From: Solirubrobacterales bacterium
GTDB taxonomy: Bacteria > Actinomycetota > Thermoleophilia > Solirubrobacterales > 70-9
Direction: 5' to 3'
Length of the DNA stretch: 33,667 bases
NCBI GenBank assembly: GCA_025450585.1
Contig: JANWHD010000017.1
Span: 1-33,667, forward strand
Below, piece after piece: positions 23,397 through 30,255 of the stretch. Numbering within the stretch: the first letter of the stretch is position 1; each line of letters opens with the position of its first letter. Made by a program: the position numbers and the translations under genes. The notes beneath the pieces were generated by a model that worked only from the letters and a program-made list of their open reading frames with translations, was not told the origin of the DNA and did not search any database.

Positions 23397-24599
23397 ATGG
23401 CGACGGTTCTCTGCGTGCTCTACGACGACCCGGTCGACGGTTACCCGCCGTCCTACGCGCGCGACGACGTGCCACGGATCGAGCGCTACTTCGACGGCCA
23501 GAGCGCGCCGACGCCCGAGGCGCTCGGCTTCACGCCGGGCGAGCTGGTCGGCAGCGTCTCCGGTGAGCTGGGGCTGCGCGAGTTCCTCGAGGGGCGCGGG
23601 CACCGGCTGGTCGTCACCTCCGACAAGGATGGCCCCGACTCGGTCTTCGAGCGCGAGCTGCCCGAGGCCGAGGTCGTCATCTCCCAGCCCTTCTGGCCCG
23701 CCTACCTGACGGCCGAGCGGATCGCCAAGGCGCCGAACCTGAAATTGGCGCTGACCGCGGGCATCGGCTCAGACCACGTCGACCTGCAGGCGGCGATCGA
23801 GCGGGGACTGACCGTCGCCGAGGTGACCTACTCCAACAGCATCAGCGTCGCCGAGCACGTCGTGATGATGATCCTGGCCCTGGTCCGCAACTACATCCCC
23901 TCCTACCGGCAGGTGGTCGACGGCGGCTGGAACATCGCCGACTGCGTCACGCGCTCCTACGACCTGGAGGGGATGCAGGTCGGCAGCGTCGCCGCCGGGC
24001 GGATCGGCTCGGCCGTCCTGCGGCGGCTGGCGCCCTTCGACGTCGGCCTGCACTACACCGACCGCCACCGCCTGCCGCCCGAGGTGGAGGAAGAGCTCGG
24101 CGCCACGTTCCACCCCGACGCGGCCTCGATGGTGGAGGTCTGCGACGTGGTGACGATCAACGCTCCGCTCCATCCCGAGACCGAGAATCTGTTCGATGCC
24201 GAGATGCTCGCCAGGATGAAGCGGGGCTCCTACCTGATCAACACGGCCCGCGGCAAGATCTGCGACCGCGACGCGGTGGCGCGGGCATGCGAGAGCGGCC
24301 AGCTGGCGGGCTACGCCGGCGACGTCTGGTTTCCCCAGCCCGCCCCCAGGGACCACCCCTGGCGCACGATGCCCCACCACGGCATGACCCCGCACACCTC
24401 GGGCACGAGCCTCTCCGCCCAGGCCCGCTACGCGGCCGGGGCGCGCGAGATCCTCGAGTGCTGGTTCGACGGGCGGCCGATCCGCGAGGAGTACCTGATC
24501 GTCGACGGCGGCAAGCTCGCCGGCGCCGGCGCCCACTCCTACAGCGAGGGCGACGCCACGGGCGGCTCCGAGGAGGCCGCCCGTTTCAAGAGCGGTTGA
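23397..24599 (+). CDS. fdh: NAD-dependent formate dehydrogenase
   Basis: This 400-residue D-2-hydroxyacid dehydrogenase-superfamily enzyme is nearly colinear with the well-known Pseudomonas-type FDH. It has the extended N-terminal region, TYSNSISVAEH with the formate-binding Asn, the nucleotide loop VAAGRIG, NTARGKICDRDAV with Arg285, GYAGDVWFPQPAPRDHPWR, and His333 in MTPHTSG. Arg285 and His333 are offset by one from the Pseudomonas catalytic residues. The FDH-specific C terminus GAHSYSEGDATGGSEEAA is intact. It oxidises formate to CO2 with NAD in the cytosol, metal-free. A class III-like alcohol dehydrogenase follows after 18 bp, which fits formaldehyde oxidation. Confidence 0.96.
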   Translation: MATVLCVLYDDPVDGYPPSYARDDVPRIERYFDGQSAPTPEALGFTPGELVGSVSGELGLREFLEGRGHRLVVTSDKDGPDSVFERELPEAEVVISQPFWPAYLTAERIAKAPNLKLALTAGIGSDHVDLQAAIERGLTVAEVTYSNSISVAEHVVMMILALVRNYIPSYRQVVDGGWNIADCVTRSYDLEGMQVGSVAAGRIGSAVLRRLAPFDVGLHYTDRHRLPPEVEEELGATFHPDAASMVEVCDVVTINAPLHPETENLFDAEMLARMKRGSYLINTARGKICDRDAVARACESGQLAGYAGDVWFPQPAPRDHPWRTMPHHGMTPHTSGTSLSAQARYAAGAREILECWFDGRPIREEYLIVDGGKLAGAGAHSYSEGDATGGSEEAARFKSG

Positions 24600-24617
24600 C
24601 CGGGGGGGCGATCAGGG

Positions 24618-25724
24618 ATGAGGATGCGCGCCGCAGTGCTGGAGGAGTTCGGCGAGCCGCTCGCGGTCCAGGAGGTCGAGCTGGCCGAGCCGCAGGCGGG
24701 GGAGGTTCTCGTTCGCCTCGTCGCCTGCGGTGTCTGCCACACCGACCTCTACACGGCCTCCGGTGCCGACCCCTCTGGTTACGCGCCGACCGTGCTCGGC
24801 CACGAGGGGGCCGGTGTGGTCGAGCGGGTCGGCGCGGATGTCGCCAGCCTCGCCCCAGGCGACCACGTCGTCACCCTCTTCTCGCCCCAGTGCGGCGAGT
24901 GCGTCCACTGCGTCGATTCGCGGACCAACCTCTGCCTGGCGATCCGCGAGCAGCAGAACAAGGGCTTCCTCCCCGACGGCACCACCCGGATCTCGCGCGG
25001 CGGCGACGGCATCCGCCACTTCATGGGCTGCTCGACCTTCGCCGAGTACACGGTGATGCCGGAGATCGCCCTGGCCAAGATCGACCCTGAGGCCCCCTTC
25101 GAGCACGCCTGCCTCTTCGCCTGCGGCCTCTCGACCGGCCTCGGCGCCGCGATCAACACCGCCTCCGTGCAGCCCGGCAGCACCTGCGCCGTCTTCGGGG
25201 CGGGGATGGTCGGGTTGGGCGCGGTGGCCGGCTGCCGGTTGCAGGGCGCCGAGCGCATCATCTGCGTCGACCTCTCCCCGCAGCGGCTCGAGCTGGCTCG
25301 CGGCCAGGGCGCGACCGACACGATCGAAGGGGGAGAGGGCGCCGTCGAGGCGATCCTCGAGATGACCGATGGCTTCGGCGCCGACTACACCTTTGAGGCG
25401 ACCGGCAACGTCGCCGTGATGCGGCAGGCGGTCGAAGCCGCGCGCATGGCATGGGGCCTTTGCACCGTCGCCGGGGTGGCCGGTAAGGGGGAGACCCTCG
25501 ACATCGTCCCGCGCCTCCTGATCACCGGCCGCCGCGTCGCCGGCTCCTCCTTCGGCGGCGTCAAGGGCCGCGACCAGGTCCCGAAGCTGATCGCCCGCGC
25601 CATGGCCGGCGAGATCGACGTTGAGCCCTTCATCTCCCACCGCATCGCCCTCGAGGAGGTCAACCGCGGCTTCGAGCTGATGGAGGCCCAGGACGGCATC
25701 CGCAGCGTGATCGCGTTCGGCTAG
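24618..25724 (+). CDS. Class III-like zinc alcohol dehydrogenase (candidate thiol-dependent formaldehyde dehydrogenase)
   Basis: This 368-residue MDR enzyme has catalytic-zinc ligand Cys40 in ACGVCHTD, His62-Glu63 in LGHEGAG, and a third cysteine in FACGLSTG. The structural zinc lobe has four cysteines (92, 95, 98, 106), and the NAD motif is FGAGMVGLGA. Segments NKGFLPDGTTRI and HFMGCSTFAEYTV resemble S-(hydroxymethyl)glutathione/mycothiol dehydrogenases. An actinobacterium would most likely use mycothiol. With the adjacent formate dehydrogenase it could oxidise formaldehyde to CO2 with two NADH. The thiol partner is inferred; a general aryl/alkyl alcohol dehydrogenase is the alternative. A broken copy of its 3' part lies at 27861-28092. 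Confidence 0.9.
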   Translation: MRMRAAVLEEFGEPLAVQEVELAEPQAGEVLVRLVACGVCHTDLYTASGADPSGYAPTVLGHEGAGVVERVGADVASLAPGDHVVTLFSPQCGECVHCVDSRTNLCLAIREQQNKGFLPDGTTRISRGGDGIRHFMGCSTFAEYTVMPEIALAKIDPEAPFEHACLFACGLSTGLGAAINTASVQPGSTCAVFGAGMVGLGAVAGCRLQGAERIICVDLSPQRLELARGQGATDTIEGGEGAVEAILEMTDGFGADYTFEATGNVAVMRQAVEAARMAWGLCTVAGVAGKGETLDIVPRLLITGRRVAGSSFGGVKGRDQVPKLIARAMAGEIDVEPFISHRIALEEVNRGFELMEAQDGIRSVIAFG

Positions 25725-25763
25725 TCCGGCGGAAGCGTGACGCACCCACCTCGCCTCCGTTTG

Positions 25764-25790
25764 TGTTAGAAGATGACCTAAATATTCTTA
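25764..25790 (+). promoter_or_regulatory. Upstream element shared by the two NHL genes (copy 2)
   Basis: TGTTAGAAG (25764-25772), 11 bp, ATTCTTA (25784-25790), then GGGAGG and the ATG at 25816. It matches the pair upstream of 13974. Sequence between and after the boxes has diverged while the boxes are unchanged, which favours function over simple recent duplication. Confidence 0.5.
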
Positions 25791-25815
25791 GTAATCGGGC
25801 TAACAGGGAGGGTCG

Positions 25816-27669
25816 ATGTCGGCAAATGAGGAGTGCTTCGAAGCGGGCTTAGCCGGTTTTCGGACCGCACTGATTTTCGGACTCGTGCTGCTGGCTTTTG
25901 CGATCCTTCCGGTATCTGCAGGCGCAGAATCTCCCGGGGTCACCACCGAATCTGGCGAAGAAGTGACCACCAAAGCCGCAATCCTGCGCGGCAGCGTCAA
26001 CCCCCACGGGTTCGCAACCACCTACCGCTTCGAATACGGCACCACGACCTCCTACGGCACCAGCGTGCCGGTGCCGGACAAAAGCGGGGGCTCCGGTACG
26101 AGCAGCGTCAAAGTCAGCGAGCCGATCAGCGGGCTGAAAAGCAACACGACTTACCACTTCCGGATCGCGGCGATCAGCGCTGAAGGCTCCAGCTTCGGGA
26201 AAGACGGGACATTCTCGACGAAAGTCAATCTCCCCACCGTCTGGACCGGCGGAGCCGGCGAATTTACCTTGAGCACCGCCACCCTGAAAGGCGCCATCAA
26301 CCCCAACGGACTTGAAACCAAATATCGCTTCGAATACGGCACCACGACCTCCTACGGAACCAGCATCCCAGTACCCGACAAAATCGCCGGCTCGGGGACG
26401 AGCGAAGTCGAAGTCAGCGAAGGCGTCGGCGGGCTCGCTCCAGGCACTACCTATCATTTCCGCCTGGTCGGAACCAGCGAAGAAGGCACGAGTTTCGGGG
26501 AAGACAGAACGTTTACGACAACCGATCCCCGATTTTCGTTTGCATTCGGCAGTGAAGGCTCAGGCAACGGACAGCTCAGTTACCCGGAGGGCATCGAGGC
26601 AGATTCGGAAGGGAACATTTGGGTCACTGACTCGGGCAACAACCGCGTCCAAAAGTTCAACTCCAGCGGCGAATACCTATCCAAATTCGGTAGCAAAGGC
26701 GGAGGCAACGGACAGCTCTTATACCCGACCGACCTCGCGTTCGACTCCTCGAAAAACATCTGGGTCGCCGATCGCGATAACAGCCGCATCCAGAAGTTCG
26801 AATCCTTCGGTTTTTACCTATCCAAATTCGGTAGCGAAGGCGAAGGCAACGGGCAGTTCTTATATCCGAACAGCATCGCGATCGATTCCTCGAAAAATAT
26901 CTGGATCTCTGACTGGTACAACCATCGCATCCAGAAGTTCAACTCCAGCGGAACGTATCAATTCAGCGTCTGTTGCGGAGGTGAAGAATGGCTCTCATAC
27001 CCAGCCGGCATCGGGGTCGATTCCGAAGACAACGTCTGGATCGTCGACGCTGGCAACAACCGTGTGGTGAAGCTTGACTCCGCAGGCGAATACCTGGGTG
27101 AGTTCGGCTCATATGGATCTGGCAACGGGGAGTTCTATGGACCCCATAGCATCGCGATCGACTCTGATGACAACGCCTGGGTAGTCGACCGGTACAACAC
27201 CCGTGTTCAGGTCTTCAACTCAAGCGGCGAATACCAAGGCCAATTCGGGAGTTATAGCGAAGAAGAAGAAGAAGACAAGTTCGTAGATCCGACCGGCATC
27301 GCGATCGACTCTATGGGTGACGTTTGGGTTCTCGACGCTACCCGCAGCCAAGTCCTGAAATGGACGTTTCTCCCCCCGACAACCACCACCGAAGCCGCCG
27401 ATGAACTGACAAAAGAAACCGCGACCCTGCACGGGACCGTCAATCCCAATGGCTTCTTGACCACCTACCGCTTCGAATACGGCACCACGACCTCCTACGG
27501 AACCAGCGTGCCGACGCCCGACGAAGATATCGGCTTGGGGATGAGCACGGTTGAAGTGGATGACGGGATCAGCGGGCTGAAACCGGCAACCACATATCAC
27601 TTCCGCGTGGTCGCAACCAACGTCAAAGGCACGAGCTTCGGAGAAGACGAAACGTTCACGACGAAATAA
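25816..27669 (+). CDS. Secreted protein: two fn3-like domains, 6xNHL propeller, fn3-like domain
   Basis: This 617-residue paralog of the 13974 protein has a signal peptide (1-37, VSAGA then ESPG). Two fn3-like domains follow (about 41-136 and 140-236), then six NHL blades (about 238-520, WV.DxxNxRVQKF) and a final fn3-like domain (about 523-617) ending in DETFTTK. Blades are more divergent than in the first protein: one loop carries CCGG in place of the usual FGS, and the last has an EEEEED insertion. It also lacks any anchor. The duplicated N-terminal fn3 replaces the first propeller of its paralog, so the family shuffles modules. It starts 91 bp after the alcohol dehydrogenase with its own element. 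Confidence 0.9.
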   Translation: MSANEECFEAGLAGFRTALIFGLVLLAFAILPVSAGAESPGVTTESGEEVTTKAAILRGSVNPHGFATTYRFEYGTTTSYGTSVPVPDKSGGSGTSSVKVSEPISGLKSNTTYHFRIAAISAEGSSFGKDGTFSTKVNLPTVWTGGAGEFTLSTATLKGAINPNGLETKYRFEYGTTTSYGTSIPVPDKIAGSGTSEVEVSEGVGGLAPGTTYHFRLVGTSEEGTSFGEDRTFTTTDPRFSFAFGSEGSGNGQLSYPEGIEADSEGNIWVTDSGNNRVQKFNSSGEYLSKFGSKGGGNGQLLYPTDLAFDSSKNIWVADRDNSRIQKFESFGFYLSKFGSEGEGNGQFLYPNSIAIDSSKNIWISDWYNHRIQKFNSSGTYQFSVCCGGEEWLSYPAGIGVDSEDNVWIVDAGNNRVVKLDSAGEYLGEFGSYGSGNGEFYGPHSIAIDSDDNAWVVDRYNTRVQVFNSSGEYQGQFGSYSEEEEEDKFVDPTGIAIDSMGDVWVLDATRSQVLKWTFLPPTTTTEAADELTKETATLHGTVNPNGFLTTYRFEYGTTTSYGTSVPTPDEDIGLGMSTVEVDDGISGLKPATTYHFRVVATNVKGTSFGEDETFTTK

Positions 27670-27695
27670 TGGCTCATCGATGACGCCCCCGGGGC

Positions 27696-27859
27696 TCAGC
27701 GCCGGGTTCGGCGTCGCGTCAGCAGCTCGTCGAGCTTCTCGTAGCCCTCGCGAACGCCTTTCTCCATGCTGGCCTCGAGGATCGCGTCGCGCGACTCCTT
27801 CGAGTCGAAGGTTCCGGTGACGACGATCCGGGTTCGGTCGCCGTCGAGCTCTTGGAACC
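27696..27859 (-). pseudogene. 3' fragment of the AHSA1/SRPBCC gene
   Basis: 27721-27857 aligns without gaps to 28703-28839 inside the intact SRPBCC gene; I count 11 mismatches in 137 bp. It still reads GDRTRIVVTGTFDSKES and MEKGVREGYEKLDELL, then a changed C terminus. The 5' two thirds of the gene are missing, and the sequence switches abruptly to alcohol dehydrogenase DNA at about 27860. Confidence 0.85.
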
Positions 27860-27860
27860 C

Positions 27861-28092
27861 GTGATGCGCCAGGCGGTCGAAGCCGCCCGCATGGCCTGTG
27901 CACCGTCGCCGGCGTGGCCGGCAAGGGGAGACCCTCGACATCGTCCCACGCTTCCTGATCACCGGCCGCCGCGTCGCCGGCTCCTCCTTCGGCGGCGTCA
28001 AGGGCCGCGACCAGGTCCCGAAGCCGATCGAATCGCAGCCTCGCCGGCGAGATCGACGTCGAGCCCTTCATCTCCCACCGCATCGCCCTCGA
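27861..28092 (+). pseudogene. 3' fragment of the alcohol dehydrogenase gene, frameshifted
   Basis: 27861-28092 matches 25416-25652 of the intact zinc alcohol dehydrogenase at high identity, including TCACCGGCCGCCGCGTCGCC and GGCGGCGTCAAGGGCCGCGA. It has a short deletion near 27895, a one-base loss in the G-run near 27926, and local changes at about 28024-28041, so no reading frame survives. It abuts the reversed SRPBCC fragment. Together the two fill most of the 428-bp gap between the NHL gene and the SET gene. Confidence 0.88.
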
Positions 28093-28097
28093 CACGC

Positions 28098-28598
28098 TCA
28101 GGCGATCGAGTCGGCCAGCAGCTCGCGATCGATCTCGAGCAGGTAGGGCGCGACCAGGCCCTCGTAGGCCGCTTTTCGCTCGGTGGGGAGATCCTTCCAG
28201 CCGGTTACCGAGCCTCGGCAGATATCCGCGCCGCAAAGACAACCGCCCGGAAAGTGCTCGATCGAGTAGTTGCGCATCGCGTAGTCGAAGGTGATCTCTT
28301 CGCCCTTGGAGATCGACTCGCGGGCCACGAAGTCGCACGCGCCCGTTTCATTCAGCTCGACGCCGCAGTTCGGGCTGCACGAGTGGTTGACCTTGGGATT
28401 GAGACCGGCGTGCCGGGCCCACTTGGTGCGACTCACCTGGGTTGCGTGCGAGTCGTTCATCGCCACCTCGCCTTCGAGCACCCCGATCATCACCGTCTCA
28501 CCCGCTTCAAAGCCACGAGTGGCGCGAACGCCACCACCCTTGCCACCTTCGGGAGTACAAAGCTCATAGCCGACAGGATCCAAGGGACCGCCTCTCAA
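28098..28598 (-). CDS. SET-domain protein with post-SET cysteine cluster
   Basis: This 166-residue protein is built almost entirely of SET and post-SET elements: GGGVRATRGFEAGETV (start of the SET fold), NHSCSPN (71-77, SAM-binding pseudoknot), GEEITFDY (99-106, catalytic Tyr) and a CLCG...C cluster (Cys120, Cys122, Cys127) that with Cys74 can bind zinc, as in eukaryotic-type lysine methyltransferases. It probably methylates lysine in a protein, with SAM; the substrate is unknown. The start appears to be TTG at 28598; no ATG/GTG occurs in frame shortly upstream. It lies between the debris at 27.7-28.1 kb and the SRPBCC/ArsR operon on the same strand. Confidence 0.85.
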   Translation of the reverse strand: MRGGPLDPVGYELCTPEGGKGGGVRATRGFEAGETVMIGVLEGEVAMNDSHATQVSRTKWARHAGLNPKVNHSCSPNCGVELNETGACDFVARESISKGEEITFDYAMRNYSIEHFPGGCLCGADICRGSVTGWKDLPTERKAAYEGLVAPYLLEIDRELLADSIA

Positions 28599-28683
28599 TT
28601 GGTTGAGCGCAACGAAGCTGCGCGCCGACGACTCTAGGCCATCCCGCCGAACGGCCCGGCTGCCGGAAGCGATTTGGCTGAGC

Positions 28684-29178
28684 TCAGCCCTGACGCCTCG
28701 CCAGCAGCTCGTCGAGCTTCTCGTAGCCCTCGCGGACGCCCTTCTCCATGCCGGCCTCCAGCATCGCGTCGCGGGACTCCTTCGAGTCGAAGGTGCCGGT
28801 GACGACGATCCGGGTGCGGTCGCCCTCGAGCTCCTCGAATTCGACCCGGTCGACCGAGGACGGGGCGTCGTTGCCCTCCCACTGGAAGGTCTGGACCAGC
28901 AGGCGTGGGGGATCGACCTCGCGGAACTCGCCGAAGAAGACGTAGCTGCCGTCCGCGTCGGAGTGCGTGTAGCGGTAGCTGCCGCCGGTGCGCACGTCCA
29001 TCTCCTGCACGGTCATCGTCAGCCGGCGCGGGCCGAGCCATTCGGTCAGAAGCTCGGGGTCGGTGTAGGCCTCGAAGACGAGCTCGCGGGGGGCGTCGAA
29101 CTCGCGCTCGATGCGGACCTCGGTCTCGCTCGGTGTGGTCACGGTGGTGGGGTGGCGGGTGTTCGTCTCTTCGTTCAT
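28684..29178 (-). CDS. AHSA1/SRPBCC-family protein (COG3832-like)
   Basis: This 164-residue protein has the AHSA1 pattern: IEREFDAPRELVFEAYTDPELLTEWLGPRRLTM, GGSYRYTHSDADG, FFGEFREVDPPRLLVQTFQWEG, TRIVVTGTFDSKES and a long C-terminal helix. It binds a small hydrophobic ligand or acts in stress response; no catalysis is evident. The ATG (29178-29176) overlaps the ArsR stop by 4 bp, so the two are co-translated. ArsR plus AHSA1 is a recurrent bacterial pair. The open frame extends far upstream, but that part is antisense or out-of-frame to ArsR. A 3' copy survives at 27696-27859. Confidence 0.92.
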   Translation of the reverse strand: MNEETNTRHPTTVTTPSETEVRIEREFDAPRELVFEAYTDPELLTEWLGPRRLTMTVQEMDVRTGGSYRYTHSDADGSYVFFGEFREVDPPRLLVQTFQWEGNDAPSSVDRVEFEELEGDRTRIVVTGTFDSKESRDAMLEAGMEKGVREGYEKLDELLARRQG

Positions 29179-29513
29179 CGCGACGTTCCTCTCTTTCTCT
29201 CGACGATCTCTTCGACGCGGTCGAAGCGCTGCTCCCAGCCGCGTCGGTACTCCTCGATCCAGCGGCTGATGTCCTCCAGTCGCTTCGGGCCGAGCCGGCA
29301 GTGCCGTGTCCGGCCGCGCTTCTCGGTGCTGACCAGCTCCGCTTCCTCCAGTACCCGTACGTGCTTCTTCAATCCCGTCAGCGAGATGCCGGCAGGCGCT
29401 GCCAGTTCGCTGATCGTGGCGCTGCCAAGCGCGAGCCGTTCGAGGATCGCACGGCGAGTCGAATCTGAGAGTGCCGAGAAGGTGCTGTCCAGGGTGGAGG
29501 AATACTGAACCAT
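29175..29513 (-). CDS. ArsR-family winged-helix repressor
   Basis: This 112-residue protein has the ArsR HTH: FSALSDSTRRAILERLALG, then ISELAAPAGISLTGLKKHVRVLEEAELVSTEKRGRTRHCRL. The metal-binding cysteine pair of ArsR/SmtB is absent, so it senses something else, as do the ArsR proteins that accompany AHSA1 proteins. The C-terminal WIEEYRRGWEQRFDRVEEIVE helix should form the dimer. Its start codon lies inside a 9-bp-arm palindrome (29502-29525), pointing to autorepression. The stop overlaps the start of the SRPBCC gene. Confidence 0.94.
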   Translation of the reverse strand: MVQYSSTLDSTFSALSDSTRRAILERLALGSATISELAAPAGISLTGLKKHVRVLEEAELVSTEKRGRTRHCRLGPKRLEDISRWIEEYRRGWEQRFDRVEEIVERKRGTSR

Positions 29514-29525
29514 ATAGTTCAGTAT
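29502..29525. promoter_or_regulatory. Palindromic operator over the ArsR start codon
   Basis: ATACTGAAC (29502-29510) and GTTCAGTAT (29517-29525) are perfect 9-bp inverted arms around CATATA, which contains the ArsR start codon (complement of 29511-29513). This is the strongest symmetry in the region and the expected size for an ArsR dimer site. Confidence 0.7.
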
Positions 29526-29586
29526 AACAGAGCCCGGACCTTGCTTGATGAGTGCAGTCCTGATCGCCCTGCTGGCTGATCAGTTG

Positions 29587-29605
29587 TGTAGACTTTCTAT
29601 CTACA
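29587..29605 (+). promoter_or_regulatory. Putative toxin-antitoxin operator
   Basis: TGTAGA (29587-29592) and TCTACA (29600-29605) are perfect inverted arms 7 bp apart, ending on the A of the antitoxin ATG. Ribbon-helix-helix antitoxins normally bind such palindromes at their own promoter. Confidence 0.5.
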
Positions 29606-29862
29606 TGGCCACCGCAGACACAACGACGATCCGAGTTCCCACTCAGACTCGCGACCGGCTGAAGATATTGGCCGCGCGGCGTGGCGAGTCCGCTAGTGAG
29701 GTTGTCGCGAAGCTGGTAAGCGCTGCGGACGAGGAGGCGATGCTGACGGAGGCGGCGGCTGGGTTTGAGAGGCTGGCCTGCAATCCCGAGACCCTCAGTG
29801 CCTATCGGGCGGAGAGCCGGGAGATCGAGTCCGCCTTCGACGCACCAACGCCCGAGTGGTAG
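29605..29862 (+). CDS. Ribbon-helix-helix antitoxin
   Basis: The protein is 85 residues. The N-terminal RHH unit (5-38) is TTTIRVPTQTRDRLKILAA followed by GESASEVVAKLV: a beta-strand that inserts in DNA, then two helices. The C-terminal half is acidic, as usual for the toxin-binding tail. I chose ATG at 29605 (MATADTTTIRVP) over the open-frame start 60 bp upstream, because that extension crosses the palindrome and lacks an RHH character. The last 7 bp overlap the MazF gene, so the two are translated together. It should neutralise MazF and repress the operon. Confidence 0.88.
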   Translation: MATADTTTIRVPTQTRDRLKILAARRGESASEVVAKLVSAADEEAMLTEAAAGFERLACNPETLSAYRAESREIESAFDAPTPEW

Positions 29863-30200
29863 ACGCTCGGCCCCAGCAGGGTGAGGTTTACTGGGCCGAC
29901 CCCGATCCGACCCGGGGGACCGAGCAGGCAAAGCCTCGCCCCTTCGTGGTGGTCTCAGTCGATCAGCTGAACCAGGCTGGCCTCGGCCTCTCGCTTGCCG
30001 TCCCGCTCACTCGCACCGATTTCGGCAATGCCCTGCATCTGGCGATCCCGGCCAAAGAGGGTGGACTGAGGGAGAAGGGCTTCGCGATGCCCGAGCAGCT
30101 GCGGGCGATCTCTCACGAGCGCTTGAGCCGGCGACTCGGCGCCCTGCGCCCGAAAACCTTGGAGGAGCTGCTGAAACGCTGCCGGGTGCTGCTTCGCTGA
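29856..30200 (+). CDS. mazF: MazF/PemK-family endoribonuclease toxin
   Basis: This 114-residue protein has the PemK/MazF fold signatures QGEVYWADPDPTRGTEQAKPR (residues about 8-28), PFVVVS and LAVPLTRT, ending in LEELLKRCRVLL. The RGTEQAKPRP stretch corresponds to the RGSEQAGRRP loop that carries the catalytic Arg of MazF. It cleaves RNA at short motifs; the motif is not predictable here. The start is GTG at 29856, within the antitoxin end. Confidence 0.93.
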   Translation: MVDARPQQGEVYWADPDPTRGTEQAKPRPFVVVSVDQLNQAGLGLSLAVPLTRTDFGNALHLAIPAKEGGLREKGFAMPEQLRAISHERLSRRLGALRPKTLEELLKRCRVLLR

Positions 30201-30255
30201 TCCCCGCACGTTGATCGCCGACGGGCGCCGCCTCTGGCGAAGTTAGGCTGCCGCC

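Noticed and set aside
28684..29931. A 415-residue version of the SRPBCC protein
   Set aside because: The extra N-terminal 250 codons are out of frame over the ArsR gene and antisense to the antitoxin; ATG at 29178 overlaps the ArsR stop and starts the real domain.
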